Counted from the first letter of the stretch, positions 54,323-64,000 are shown. The stretch: DNA of 64,000 nucleotides from Athripsodes cinereus (GCA_947579605.1 OX388318.1:11656001-11720000); one strand, 5' to 3'. Translations and numbers: made by a program. Notes: generated from the letters alone by a model not told the origin.

Positions 54323-54768
54323 CTAGTGATTAATCATGTTTTTGAAGTGTGACGTTAACTTCAGTTTAACAAAAAATTAAGTTGATACTTTTTCTAGGAA
54401 AAAAAATCTCTAGAATTAATTTGAAGTGTTTTCAAAAACGCCAGTATAGTAATAGTCTTTGGCGCATATTTTGCCTATTTTTTAATTCTGTGATTAGCTG
54501 TAACGATTAACTTTAACTTGTATTTTTTTTAAATATGTACTTAACGATTAACTTAGTTAATTTTTTTAACTAACGCAGCAATATCAAATAATTTAAAATG
54601 TATAGAGGTAGGTTTTTCATAGTCCAATCTTTTATATATAGAACATTGCTATAGGTATCTAACATTATTTCATTAATGAAGTGATTCAACACATTCACTG
54701 TCATAGGAGAATTTGTGGATTCGAATATTTAGTCTAATGATTATATTTTCATAAAAATACTAGCTGAC
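54323..54768. other. No gene seen
   Basis: AT-rich, with GATTAACTT strings repeated irregularly between 54500 and 54560. Confidence 0.35.
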
Positions 54769-54914
54769 CCGTCAAACGTTATTTTGCCATATACATTATG
54801 CCATATACATTTGCCAAATACAAATATCGCTATTAAAAAATAGGGGTTGATGGTAGAACAGTGAAAATTATGGGCTGTATATATTTTTAATACCTCACCA
54901 TAAAAAAATCCCTA
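54769..54914 (+). repeat. Family F dispersed repeat, truncated
   Basis: ACTAGCTGACCCGTCAAACG, then AAAAAATAGGGGTTGATGGT, AGAACAGTGAAAA and CCTCACCATAAAAAAATCCC, after which the match stops. The second half, including the CGTGACACGAGAATTTTATA end, is absent. Confidence 0.75.
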
Positions 54915-55719
54915 ACGTTTTGTATCCTGAATTCCATAAATTCATAATTAATTGTTGCATCTTACGTTTCTCTTCTCTTTCATATTTTCATTTTCAATAA
55001 AGACAACGAAGAGTATCTACCTATAAGGAATGTTGTAAAAAATCGACAAGAGACACTTAAATAAAGGAGACTGGTCTGTTTCCTGTCTACTTAAACATAT
55101 TTATAAAATAATAACAAATTACCATTAATTTATTTAAGTGAAACGAAATATTCGACGGCTCTTAGTTGCTATGTGAATGACTTCTGAATTTCGAACTCAC
55201 CACAACAATTAAATAATAAACAAAAAAAGAGAACTGGAAATCAGCTGCTTGAAAAAAAAAAACAGGAAAATCTCGTACCGCTCACATTTTTTAAAACATA
55301 TGTCGTGTATCATAATACAAGATCTTAATTTTATAATTACCCGAAATAATTTGAGTTCTTTTTGACATGGCAGTGAAGGCGTTACGTGTCTGTGTCGTCT
55401 CTATGTACATTGTACATGTTCTACTGTAGTAGTATGTAAAAGTGGCACTTACGTCCAAGATAATTTGACCAAATTAAATATGTAACGGTAAAAAAAATTA
55501 TTAGGAATCCATGAGAAATATTCCAATTCACAATTTTATTATTAATATCTACTACCTACTTGTATTTCAGAAATAATTATTATGGACGGTGGCTACCAAA
55601 CTTTGTCTCGTGACGTTCCTAATAAAAAATAGGTCTTTCTTTTTTTACTATATTTTTTTTGTGTTCTTTTAAAGACAGCTATTCGGAAAATATTTTGTAA
55701 AAAACACTTAAAACTTAAA
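54915..55719. other. No gene seen
   Basis: AT-rich with A runs near 55251. Nothing recognised. Confidence 0.4.
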
Positions 55720-55850
55720 ATTCAGTGATGAGTTTTGTCACTCATCCAAAAAGTTTGGAAATTTTACGTCACAAAGAGGGCGATTTACATGTTTGTTACT
55801 TGCAGTTTGTCCACTTTCTATCTTTCTTGTGAGAGATACCATAAAGCTTT
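55720..55850 (+). repeat. Family A dispersed repeat
   Basis: TTCAGTGATGAGTTTTGTCA, CTCATCCAAAAAG, AATTTTACGTCACAAAGAGG, GCGATTTACATGTTTGTTAC, then GTTTGTCCACTTTC. The downstream half, diverged. It abuts a LINE fragment. Confidence 0.65.
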
Positions 55851-55856
55851 AGATAT

Positions 55857-56045
55857 CTTCTTCTTAAAGTGGTATGTCAGGTCCCTCCGACGTCGGCTAT
55901 CACCCTGGCGTAGGCTTCTCTGTACTCTGCTAGCCGGAACAGCTCTTCCACCTTCCGGACTCCGGTCCACTCTCGGATATTTCTCAGCCAGGACATCTGC
56001 CGCCTTCTCAAACCGCGACTGCCCCCAATTTTTCCCTTCAAAATG
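55857..56045 (-). pseudogene. LINE C-terminal fragment (SWLRNIREWTG family)
   Basis: The minus strand reads LILKGKIGGSRGLRRRQMSW then LRNIREWTGVRKVEELFRLA and EYREAYARVIADVGGT. The LRNIREWTG..kveELFrlA pattern is the C-terminus of a common insect LINE ORF, better preserved than the copy at 1502-1675 and without a stop over ~60 codons. More GC-rich than its surroundings, so probably young or slow to decay. No upstream RT remains. Confidence 0.82.
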
Positions 56046-56823
56046 AGTTGGAGCAAACTAAATTTCTCATATAAATATAGAGATAGTAAAACTTTTGCTG
56101 AAAATATTTTTTCGCTTTTTGCTTCTTAAAACAAAGTAACGAAATCAACTGATTACAGAAACTGACAGACCTCTGGTCCACATTGTCAAAAACTGTATCA
56201 AATGTCGCTAAGTTTATAAGCACAAAAGTAAGCATGCCTTCATACTTAAACATATACTTTTCCACAAACAAAAATGCCTAGTTTATGAAATTCCGAATAG
56301 GTATACTTGGTTCAACGATATTTTTGTAAAAAAGTTTTTAGTTAAGTATACCTGATAATGCAAAGATTGAGAATCACTGTTGTAGGTAGATTATTTTGTA
56401 TGGTAGTTTTACACATGTATTTCGTATTCATTAACTTCAATTTGTCTGTAAAATATTCATTCATACGTGGAAAAGTCATTGTATCATTATTAGTAATATC
56501 TAGTTTAACAAACTTACCTATAATGTACACCTACTCAAAAATAAGATCTGTTGAATTTTTAACTAATACCTCTAATAGGTAGGTACCTACTTTTGTACTA
56601 ACTACAGCTGTTATGTTATTATACTTATGAAGTCTGCCTTTTGTAGAATCCGTTATTTTCCGAAATGTCGAAAATTTGTTCAGGAAAATTTCATATTGCC
56701 AAGGCAAATTCTCACCATATCGTGTCACTGCAGACAGAACACATGGCGGTGAATAATAATGACTATTTTATAATAATTTTTGAAATTCATAATTCAACAA
56801 CTTATATAATAATTATTTTGTAC
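56046..56823. other. No gene seen
   Basis: Several 60-75 codon frames overlap on both strands (56038-56856). None shows a domain, and they mask one another. Confidence 0.4.
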
Positions 56824-57029
56824 TATGGGTTTCAAAATGGGATCTGCCTGATCTAGGGGGTCACGTAAGCCGGGTTTCCCGCCCACTAACGTGGTAATGT
56901 TGGAGATGCCAACACTGAGTGGTACTGAACTACTGATAGACTAGAGAGAGTTGAAAAGTTAATAGATCCTAAACGGATAAATAGGAGTCCTTGGACTCCT
57001 GAAATATCCGAGAAATAAAGTTATTTCAA
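56824..57029 (+). repeat. Family B dispersed repeat, copy 3
   Basis: TGGGTTTCAAAATGGGATCT, CCCACTAACGTGG, GGAGATGCCAACACTGAG, GATAAATAGGAGTCCTTGGA, CTCCTGAAATATCCG, ending GTTATTTCA. The best preserved of the three copies. Confidence 0.7.
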
Positions 57030-57535
57030 CATATACTATGATATTCATTGATAAAGCTTAGATTAATATCCATAATGTTGTATTTTTATTGTTTACATGG
57101 TATTTGATAGTAAGAAATGGAACTAGTTTCTACAATATGCCTCAAAATGTCGCTTTCGGCACTTTGTAAAATAATGACACCAGCGTTTGTAAACGTACGA
57201 ATACTACAAAATGCCGACGGTAGCTATACCATTTAATATAATATTACATAGGATGTATGTAGGTTGTTTGTATTATCAAGGCCATTGACCAGACGACGAA
57301 ATTTTGGCCATTCGCCTTTATATATGTAGTATGCTACCCTGCCCTGTGAATTGTGAATTGAAAACAATTGTAATTGAAAAATCACATATTTTTCATATTA
57401 CTGTTCTTCTGTATTCATTTTGTCTATTGTCGTACATTTATTTGATGACAAGGTAATTGTATTCCACTTTATAAAAGATTATGGTCATTATTTGTTTTAA
57501 GAATGACATTAAATTGAATGTATTTTAACAATAGC
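57030..57535. other. No gene seen
   Basis: Left flank of the mariner element; AT-rich. Confidence 0.4.
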
Positions 57536-57559
57536 TACGAGGCGTGTTCAATAAGTAAG

Positions 57560-57850
57560 GTGACATATTGTGTTTCTCGAAGAATATTGATTTATTCATC
57601 AATGTTTATTTTGTCCAATTCAATGTTATCATTCTCAGATAAAATGTACTTCTACCAGCACTTTTTCATTAATCGATACACTTCTAACACGCATTTTTTA
57701 TATGGTTTTGAGGTTTTCCGGCGAAGAGATCATCATTTTCCTAATCATGGAAAATTTCCATCCATTATAAGTCTTTTCAATACGGCAAATCCGATGAATA
57801 TGGAGGTTTAGGCATGGTTAAAATGTTTTTCCTCAAAATCAGGAACAAGT
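57560..57850 (-). pseudogene. Mariner transposase, C-terminal relic
   Basis: On minus near 57805 it reads MPKPPYSSDLPY, corresponding to the HPPYSPDLAPcD block that carries the last catalytic Asp; here the sequence runs into a stop before that Asp. Further on, CVLEVYRLMKKCW then a stop, then KYILSENDNIELDKINIDE, matches the end of mariner transposases (..W.kCi...G.Yfe.d.i). Stops and missing residues show the gene is dead. The N-terminal helix-turn-helix part is not recognisable at the right end. Confidence 0.7.
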
Positions 57851-58139
57851 AAATGATGTGTGAGCAAATGTATTATCGAGATTCAAAACTATGAAGTCTT
57901 TAACAATAAATTTTATGATTAGATAATGAGTTTTATTCACTATGTATTTAAATTATCACTTATGATTTTTTGTATAGTGTAACATGCATTTATGTACACT
58001 TTTATTTACTAGTTCCCAATTTATTCTACAACTTCTTACTATACTTCCCTCCAATACTTTCTCTGACTCGAGTCGATCTTTCCATACATTGTCCAGCTAA
58101 TTCAGTCGGGAGAACTTGAGTCTCAGGTCAGGGATAATC

Positions 58140-58480
58140 GTAGAGTTGCATAGGTTGCTTTCACAATCAAAAACAAACAGTTAAGTTAAACGAGAAACAT
58201 TTATTGATAGTTCAATTATTACAATGCCTGGTTCAGGCACACACACACGCAAATTTACATATTCACAAGTACTTAGTATTTATACAACAAGTTCTACTCA
58301 AATTAATCAAGTTATTAGTCACTACATATAGTTTATATTGAGACGGGTTTCAATTATATTATTTTAACACTTTTTAACACAATAGTTATTTTATTTTCGG
58401 GGCACGCTGGTGAGAGAACTCACCCGCGTGCCCGCGGTCCGAACGAGAGAGTCTAAGTGAGTGAAGTTGGTTACAGATGG
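58140..58480 (-). mobile_element. Possible solo LTR inside the mariner
   Basis: On minus, TATAAATA (58277-58284) is followed ~75 bases later by AATAAA (58200-58205), then a T-rich stretch: the promoter-then-polyA order of an LTR. Upstream of the TATA box lies a GC-rich patch with a strong hairpin (58400-58433). I could not fix TG..CA ends or a target duplication, so this is tentative. Confidence 0.3.
58400..58433. other. GC-rich hairpin
   Basis: GGGCACGC, T, GGTGAG, loop AGAA, CTCACC, C, GCGTGCCC: 8 + 6 base pairs around a single T/C mismatch. It is unusual in this AT-rich setting. A Helitron end was considered, but no CTRR-T follows at the right place. Confidence 0.7.
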
Positions 58481-58829
58481 TCAACAAAGAGAATTTTAAC
58501 GGAAGTCAAAACAGAGTTTAAATTAATATTAGCGGGATTCTTTCCTTCAAAAAGTCAAATGGTAACTAAGTAAATTTAATATGGAAATACTCTAATAATT
58601 ATCTCCTGTTATTTTTTAACTACGACATTAGGTCTGCGACCGGTTTCGATACGCTAGTATCGTTCACGAGCAGATTATAAACTAAAAATAAATTTTATTT
58701 TTACTCAAAGGTGACTCGCCAAGTTTCACTGTCAACGTCTCAAGTGCATAAGAGCACTATAGGTAGGTACTTTGTTTTTCACTTAATATTTTATACTTAC
58801 TTACTTTACTTTTCGGGTCCGGACTTCAG

Positions 58830-59562
58830 ACCTTGCCACTCCAGTATGCAGTGACGTACATCGCCTTGTCATTCAGAAAGTTTCCGCCAGAAACAATATC
58901 CTACGAAAGCTCACCGGTTCATCTTGGGGAGCATCTCCACATGTACTCCGCACTTCCGCTTTGGGACTGTGTGTTTCCGCAGCCGAGTATGCCTGCCCGG
59001 TCTGGCAGGCATCATCACACACCAGGCAGGTGGATGTTGCGGTGAATGATATGGCTCGACTGGTGTCCGGCTGCCTCAAGCCAACTGCGGTGAATAAATT
59101 ATACCCCATAATTGGAATCGCCCCTCCTGCTATAAGAAGAAAGGTGGCAGCAGACACAGAAAGACACAAGCAGATCCACGACCCTAGACATCCCCTTTAC
59201 AATCACCGGATGGCACCTCCAAGATTAGGATCGAGAAAAAGTTTCCTTAAGATCACAAATGACCTTACAACCTCGTCAGAAAAGCGTAGAGAGGAATTGT
59301 GGAGGCAGGAGCTTGGCGACAATCCATGGATGATGCCATCTGAAAGCACAAACACCGTGCATAGTCTGAACTACCCCACGTGGAAGACACTGAACAGACT
59401 AAGAGTTGGGGTGACAAGGTGCAAAGGTAACCAGCGGAAGTGGGGCTTTTTGGATGGAGAGGACGCCAGCTGCGACTGTGGGGAGGAGCAGAGTGACTCT
59501 CACCTACTGCAATGTCCGCTGATGCGGAATGCATGTAATGTGAGTGACCTGATGATGGCGAA
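58830..59562 (+). pseudogene. Jockey-like LINE RT C-terminal region, nested in mariner
   Basis: An open frame of ~245 codons or more. Before 58961 it already reads VIQKVSARNNILRKLTGSSW, the start of the known block. Then CVSAAEYACPVW, a LVSGCLKPT block, YPIIGIAPPAIRRKVA, HPLYNHR, LNRLRVGVTRCKG and WGFLDGEDASCDCGEEQSDS, with a terminal zinc knuckle C-x1-C-x7-H-x3-C at 59471-59515. This is the C-terminal region (after the RT thumb) of a common arthropod LINE. The RT core with FADD is absent (5' truncation). Homology ends near 59562, although the frame runs on to 59692 through unrelated sequence. No 3' UTR or A tail is seen. GC content is clearly higher than the surroundings. Confidence 0.85.
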
Positions 59563-59776
59563 TATTTTATACAGATCCTTTGATTCACTTTTTTTCGATA
59601 TCCAAAAATTGTCAGCACTTCATTTCTTACCTTTATATTTGTCAAAAACAAACAAAATATGCGAAATGACTGATAATGTCTACAAATGTTGAGGACATAT
59701 CAAAAAATTAAAATTGAGAATCGCATGTACCTAATGAATTATGAATAGTCTCCTAATTTATTGAACAAGCCTCGTA

Positions 59777-60064
59777 AGTCGTATTTCTATAGTAATATAG
59801 TATATTTTTGGTATTTTTTCATAGAACACAATTTTTTACTCAGTGTGAATCGCGATACCATAAATTTAGTGAAAATCTTGTATGCTTATAAATATAGTTG
59901 GAAGTAAGTTCCATCCATGCATAACATTACGGCGAATCCACAAGCGTGGAATAAACATACAAGTCGGCTAATAATAACATGCAAGTCGGCTAATAATAAC
60001 ATAGAAGTTGGCTAATAATAACATACAAGTCGGCTAATAATAACCATCTTATTCGTTATGTTTT
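59777..60064. other. Flank with a 22-bp tandem array
   Basis: AT-rich; the array at 59954-60041 is listed separately. Confidence 0.4.
59954..60041 (+). repeat. Tandem array, four 22-bp units
   Basis: AACATACAAGTCGGCTAATA plus AT, repeated exactly every 22 bases at 59954, 59976, 59998 and 60020. Unit 2 has GCAAG and unit 3 has GAAGTTGG. Ends with AACCATC. Confidence 0.92.
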
Positions 60065-60145
60065 GCGAAAACTTGCCTTTTATGGAACAATCGAAAACTT
60101 ACAGAAAAGAGTGGAAGTTATATTCTATGTCGAGAACTTCAAAAG
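60065..60145 (-). repeat. Family A, upstream-half fragment
   Basis: GAAAACTTGCCTTTTATGGA, then TCGAAAACTTACAGAAAAGA, GTGGAAGTTATATTC: the reversed upstream half, as at 37505-37560. Confidence 0.55.
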
Positions 60146-60546
60146 AATAGTGGATATTCTTTTGATAAAATAAACACTCAAGTAATATTGCTCAATCCAA
60201 ACTCGTTTTAGTCTGATCAATCAATGAGTCATGTCAAAAATAATATAAATAATAATATGCTTCTGTCTAATTGCTTGCATCTAATATCATGCAAATATAA
60301 TATACGTATGCATTTCCTAGCTATGATTAGCGAAATTAGAGAGGCCTTGAAACTAGTCATAAGTCTCAATAGATCACAAAAATCAATCATTCACTAGATT
60401 ATACCTAAATATTATATCCATAAAAAACCAATATTTCAATATGCTCTGAGGGCGACCCTTATCTAAGGGGCGTTCTACCTCTATAAATTTTTATCTTTAG
60501 TATGTTTCCAATAAGCTCCAATCTATCGCAGATGTTTTACATCAAA
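60146..60546. other. No gene seen
   Basis: AT-rich with a mixed patch (GAGGGCGACCCTTATCTAAG) near 60448. Confidence 0.35.
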
Positions 60547-60725
60547 GAGTTCGTCGGTAGCCTGGAGATAGAGTCTCGGCCTCGTGAACAAGGGGTCCGT
60601 GGTTCGATACCAGGTGCCGGCAAACTCCCCTTTCACGACACAAGCTTTTAGTAGCTTACTGTGAAAGGTTTATAAGGTTGTATTTGGGTTTATAATAAAC
60701 AAAACCCAGATATATATTTAAACAA
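60547..60725 (+). repeat. SINE family S, full copy
   Basis: GAGTTCGTCGGTAGCCTGGA at the start, B box GGTTCGATACC (one change from consensus), GCCGGCAAACTCCCCTTTCA, CGACACAAGCTTTTAG, ACTGTGAAAGGTTTATAAGG, GTATTTGGGTTTATAATAAA and AACCCAGATATATATTTAAA. The reference copy for the family in plus orientation. Confidence 0.88.
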
Positions 60726-61209
60726 AAATCAGCACATGAGACTGTAATTTCAATGTTATCCAAATGGCATCATCAGAGTCACTATGAGTCTTTTCATGTA
60801 TTCCTTATAGAATGAAGTTAATTGGATATGAGAGGCAAAAATCGTAGATAAAGGCTAGAGAACAAAATACATAAGATTCACTCTAAGACTATTTTAAAGT
60901 ATCGGGTCTATATACTAAAAAAACTTAAAATGTTTGTTTTGTAGATACATATCAGTATATTTAATATGCATTTTTATCATAAGGTAGGCATTCATTTATG
61001 TTTCAATCTTACCTGCATATTATTTAATTATTCCATACAGGTAATAATCAACGCTAATAATGTAATCAGTCTAAGCTAAAAGCAACGATTATTAACTGAT
61101 AAAGTGATATGATGAATACAAAATAAAATCACTTAAATGGTTTTTGTAATACCTACTGGAGAGACGATAGTCTTGGTTTAACTATGTTATGAGAGTATTC
61201 AATGATAGT
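60726..61209. other. No gene seen
   Basis: AT-rich sequence without a recognised repeat. Confidence 0.35.
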
Positions 61210-61335
61210 AAGCCAAAAAAGCATTGTTCTTTCTCTCACTAGAGATTCAACTGCTCGGCTGTCCCTCTTTTACAATGATCGTTACTATGACAACGATTTC
61301 AGATTTTAGACCATTGTCAATCGATTGAAAATGTC
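61210..61335 (+). pseudogene. Family E fragment
   Basis: AAAAAAGCATTGTTCTTTCT, CGGCTGTCCCTCTTTTACAA, GATCGTTACTATGACAACGA follow the 37690 copy in the same orientation. Coding sense is lost. Confidence 0.5.
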
Positions 61336-61395
61336 TTTGAAAGACAAAAGATCTGTCTTTCATAAAAAAATAACATTTTATTTTAAATTTCATTT

Positions 61396-61670
61396 TATTG
61401 GATTAGTTGGAAGAGATCGTGCCTTTGCGATAAACTCGCCCTCGGTATATTGATTGTATTTAATTTGAATGTTTACCTTCTATGTAATTGTTTGCAATCA
61501 ATGAATGAATAAATAAATACAAATTTGGGTTAGTTGGAAAATATCGCGTCCCTGCGATAAACTCGCCCATTGTGCAAAATTATTCGTTTATACCATGTAT
61601 CTTTATCATTTGTGTCCATATATTTTGTACAATAAAGTTTATTATTATTATTATTATTATTATTACATAT
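61396..61670 (+). repeat. Family C, two copies in tandem
   Basis: Copy one (61396-61520): GTTGGAAGAGATCGTGCCTT, GCGATAAACTCGCCCTCGG, TTGATTGTATTT, GCAATCAATG with an AATAAATA tail. Copy two (61530-61670): GTTGGAAAATATCGCGTCCC, GCGATAAACTCGCCCATTGT, then a different end, TACAATAAAGTTTATTATTA with a (TTA)n tail. The two ends differ, so they are two related subfamilies placed end to end. A minus frame through the (TTA)n gives an Asn run and is not a gene. Confidence 0.75.
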
Positions 61671-61749
61671 ATCATATTCTAACACCACACTGAAACAGTG
61701 AATGGTTTTTCGCAACAGACTTTGAATAAAATAGGTAGGTATTATACTA

Positions 61750-61915
61750 TACTATAACATCACGGCATATTCCACAAATAGGGTAGCCAGGACACCAGCT
61801 ACATATAATTAACATGAAAGCTGTCCTGTACGTGTCAACAAAAAAATTATGCATTTAGAATGAAAACTTACAAACAAGAGTAGGATACCAATTCTTTGCC
61901 GGGTACCTACTCCAC
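61750..61915 (-). repeat. Family A dispersed repeat, complete order
   Basis: On plus: CATCACGGCATATTCCACAA, GGTAGCCAGGACACCAGCTA, ATTAACATGAAAGCTGTCCT, GTCAACAAAAAAATTATGCA, then GAAAACTTACAAACAAGAGT, AGGATACCAATTCTTTGCCG. It shows that the two halves seen separately elsewhere belong to one ~250-bp unit, here with a deletion between them. Confidence 0.75.
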
Positions 61916-62649
61916 GGCTATAAAGTGAAATAGTAAGAATTCAAAACATATAATTTATTCGTTTTATGATCAAAAGTATATTTAAAAAGCATTGAAAAAG
62001 TACGCTGGTACTTGAGTATGGTAATTATAATATGTTAGGAGCTAAGTAGATACTAGATATTTAATTTAAGTACCTTTGTAGACATACTACTTGAGTACGA
62101 TATTGAAATCAAATATTATTGATCGAGTACTTATTATGTTTTTCATAGTAATTACTCTATAAATCATAATTAGTTTCCAGAATATTCTCAAATAAGTCTA
62201 AGATGTTTTTTTATCATTCAAAATTGCCTAGGTATATGTAGATACGAAAAGATCTTCGTAATCAATGAGTACCTATTAGTAATTTATTAAGATCTAGGTA
62301 TAACAATTTATCAATCAACATATTACTAAATCAGGTTACGTTGATCTATGAATGATCATACATAATTATTCATGTTCAGATCATATTATTAGGTATTATG
62401 TTAGGTTTTTTGTTTATTAGAAAATCGATTTGGCTTTGAGCAAATTAGGTTAACAGTAAAATATGTCCTTAATCTTCAGTAATTAAAGTTTCATTAAGAT
62501 GTTAAATATAGAATTTCAATAAGGAAATAACTTTTTTTTTATAATGACGTATCATATTTGAATGAATGTATGTTTTCTTTGCTAATATTACTTTTTCCAA
62601 ATCACCGCTATTCAAAAATATTCTATGTGATCGAGTCACCTATGCTCAA
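61916..62649. other. No gene seen
   Basis: AT-rich. No repeat recognised. Confidence 0.4.
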
Positions 62650-62775
62650 TTCGTTCTTAACTTATTGATGGTATAGGAACGGTGTATTCTGAGTTAAGTC
62701 AGGACTTACAGTCTTGAAGATGGACTCTTTTTGGCTAACTTTCGTTAGACATTTTCAAAACACAATCCAGACAGT
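62650..62775 (-). pseudogene. Family E fragment
   Basis: TGATGGTATAGGAACGGTGT, then GACTCTTTTTGGCTAACTTT, CGTTAGACATTTTCAAAACA, matching the right part of the 15146-15400 copy (TAGGAACGGTGTATTGT ... CTTTTTGGCCAACTATC). Confidence 0.55.
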
Positions 62776-63009
62776 TACGTTATCTTTCTTGTATCACAAA
62801 GGTAGGTCATTATCACAGCTTGGAACTGGCATAACATAAATGGCGCTCTAGAGGTCATATTATAAGTAAACGGCGCTTTGCAGATTGCCCATATATATGT
62901 AGAGTGTTTGGCGAGCAGCATCTTTGGTGACACCTTCAAAACTCTCATAATACACAAACTCTTTAAATAGTAAAAGTATCGGTAGATACATATAAGCCGA
63001 GATTGAAAT

Positions 63010-63195
63010 AATCCAATGCAATCATTCTAATGGTCTTTGCGCCAATTGATCACCTCTTTCCAAGACATTCTCAACGCTCTGATGTCGTTATTATAGAAAC
63101 GACGTAGGTATTATGAAAGAGAGACGTACATACCATCGGAAACCTTGTGGAGGAAAGAAAAGTGATATTTTTGGTAAGTTACCATAGGCGATGTT
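63010..63195 (-). pseudogene. Family E fragment
   Basis: GCGCCAATTGATCACCTCTT, TCCAAGACATTCTCAACGCT, CTGATGTCGTTATTATAGAA, GAAAGAGAGACGTACATACC, and TTTTTGGTAAGTTACCATAG. It is a longer copy than at 62650, in the same orientation, and decayed. Confidence 0.6.
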
Positions 63196-64000
63196 TTATC
63201 CTGAAACGATAGAATAATATTATCACAATAGTGAACTGTATTATAGTTATTTTCTTACCTTTTTGACAGAAGGAGGGGTAGTGCCTACCTTTGTACGACT
63301 TCACTACATATTATTATATTCCACGTGGAAAAATGAACATTTATATTTTATGATATTCATCACGTAGACATAATTCGACTTTCACCATACATTAAACAAA
63401 ATTGCCATGTTGTAACTAAATAAAACACTTTTTCACATATTATGTATTATACGTTAAAAAAAAAAGAAAAAAATGTTAGAAGATAGGGAATAGTTTAAAA
63501 GTATTTTAAATTATCGTTACTTAAAAAAATATAACGTACTCATAATTTCTTACAAATAATGAAATTCGCAAAATATTTTTTTCTGGAACAATTTTACATC
63601 ACATAAACTAAAATAAGATATTCCTTTTTCTACAAATACCTTATTAGGATTATCCAACGCTAGTAATCATTTTGTTGAAGACTTTTTTGTTTTATGCTTA
63701 TTACTTTTCAATTTGGCAGTAGATATAATTCTGGGCTGTAATACCGAATTCGTATAGAATGTGTAAAATAGGTATCATAACTTTTTGCCTGTAGTGCTGG
63801 ACCGTTTAATTAAAATAGTCTCATTTTCACAAACAGCTTATCGTCCTGAAAAAAAATACAAACATTAGTATAAGGTTAACTAACATCTAGAGATATAATC
63901 AGAAGACTCGTGAAAGATATCAGGATTTTTTGGGAAGTTAGGTATGTATCTGAAAGTATTTTAAAGAGCGATGAAAAATACCAGAATCGTTTGATACAAT
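63196..64000. other. No gene seen to window end
   Basis: AT-rich with A runs near 63456 and 63847. No repeat or coding sequence recognised. Confidence 0.4.

Larger units (their letters stand above)
57538..59774 (-). mobile_element. Mariner-like element with nested insertions
   Basis: Terminal inverted repeats CGAGGCGTGTTCAATAAGTA at the left and the complement of TTTATTGAACAAGCCTCG at the right. The similarity runs ~30 bp with about seven differences. TA lies on both sides (57536-57537 and 59775-59776). A transposase C-terminal relic sits at the left on minus. At 2237 bp it is about 0.9 kb longer than a normal mariner. The excess is explained by a LINE fragment at ~58830-59562 and an LTR-like piece at ~58140-58480 in its middle. 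Confidence 0.8.

Noticed and set aside
58400..58460. Helitron 3' end (hairpin plus CTRR)
   Set aside because: CTAA occurs ~18 bases after the hairpin but is followed by G, not T, and no 5' TC end is seen.
59265..59651. 128-codon minus-strand protein
   Set aside because: Shadow of the plus-strand LINE coding region.
61635..61664. Asn-run protein on minus
   Set aside because: Produced by translation of a (TTA)n microsatellite tail.

Overview
The window is AT-rich eukaryotic nuclear DNA, most likely from a moth or butterfly (Lepidoptera). The reasons are the very frequent short strings of the GTAGGTAC / TAGGTACCTAC type, several repeat families of kinds I associate with lepidopteran genomes, and the mix of transposon classes. 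I recognise no host protein-coding gene, rRNA gene or functional tRNA gene in the 64 kb. It reads as an intergenic or intronic repeat field. All comparisons were made by eye, so repeat borders are approximate unless target-site duplications fix them.

The only long coding region is one non-LTR retrotransposon on the minus strand, at about 22.68-26.82 kb. It has a 1020-residue reading frame with a Myb-like region, an Asn-rich linker and a full reverse transcriptase (YMDD). A shifted frame follows with a CCHC knuckle and a restriction-like endonuclease (PD..D), then a short 3' UTR and an oligo-A tail. It fits the R4/Dong side of the endonuclease-bearing elements better than R2. One single-base frame break separates the two domains. 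A loose copy of its 3' end lies at about 30.9 kb.

DNA transposons are common. There is a decayed hAT element with a perfect 8-bp duplication (3151-4613) and a short hAT-type MITE with a perfect 8-bp duplication (983-1395). A pogo/Tigger-like element lies at 16138-16673. A decayed mariner (57538-59774) has a jockey-like LINE fragment, and possibly a solo LTR, nested in it. At least seven further inverted-repeat elements lie at 8.3, 10.2, 11.6, 14.1, 31.2, 36.7 and 50.6 kb.

Fragments of LINE C-termini are scattered on both strands (1.5, 5.9, 12.9, 32.3, 41.4, 47.2, 48.2, 48.4, 51.9, 53.5 and 55.9 kb). They sit among a tRNA-derived SINE family and several unnamed dispersed repeats, labelled here A, B, C, E, F, G and H. 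Tandem arrays occur at 20.2 kb (about 15-bp ACCGACA-type units), 44.0 kb (four 67-bp units, with an inverted monomer about 0.7 kb away) and 59.95 kb (four 22-bp units). A TATA box plus initiator at 42.6 kb, followed by a good splice donor, is the best hint of a host promoter. The remaining stretches are AT-rich sequence in which I see no gene.
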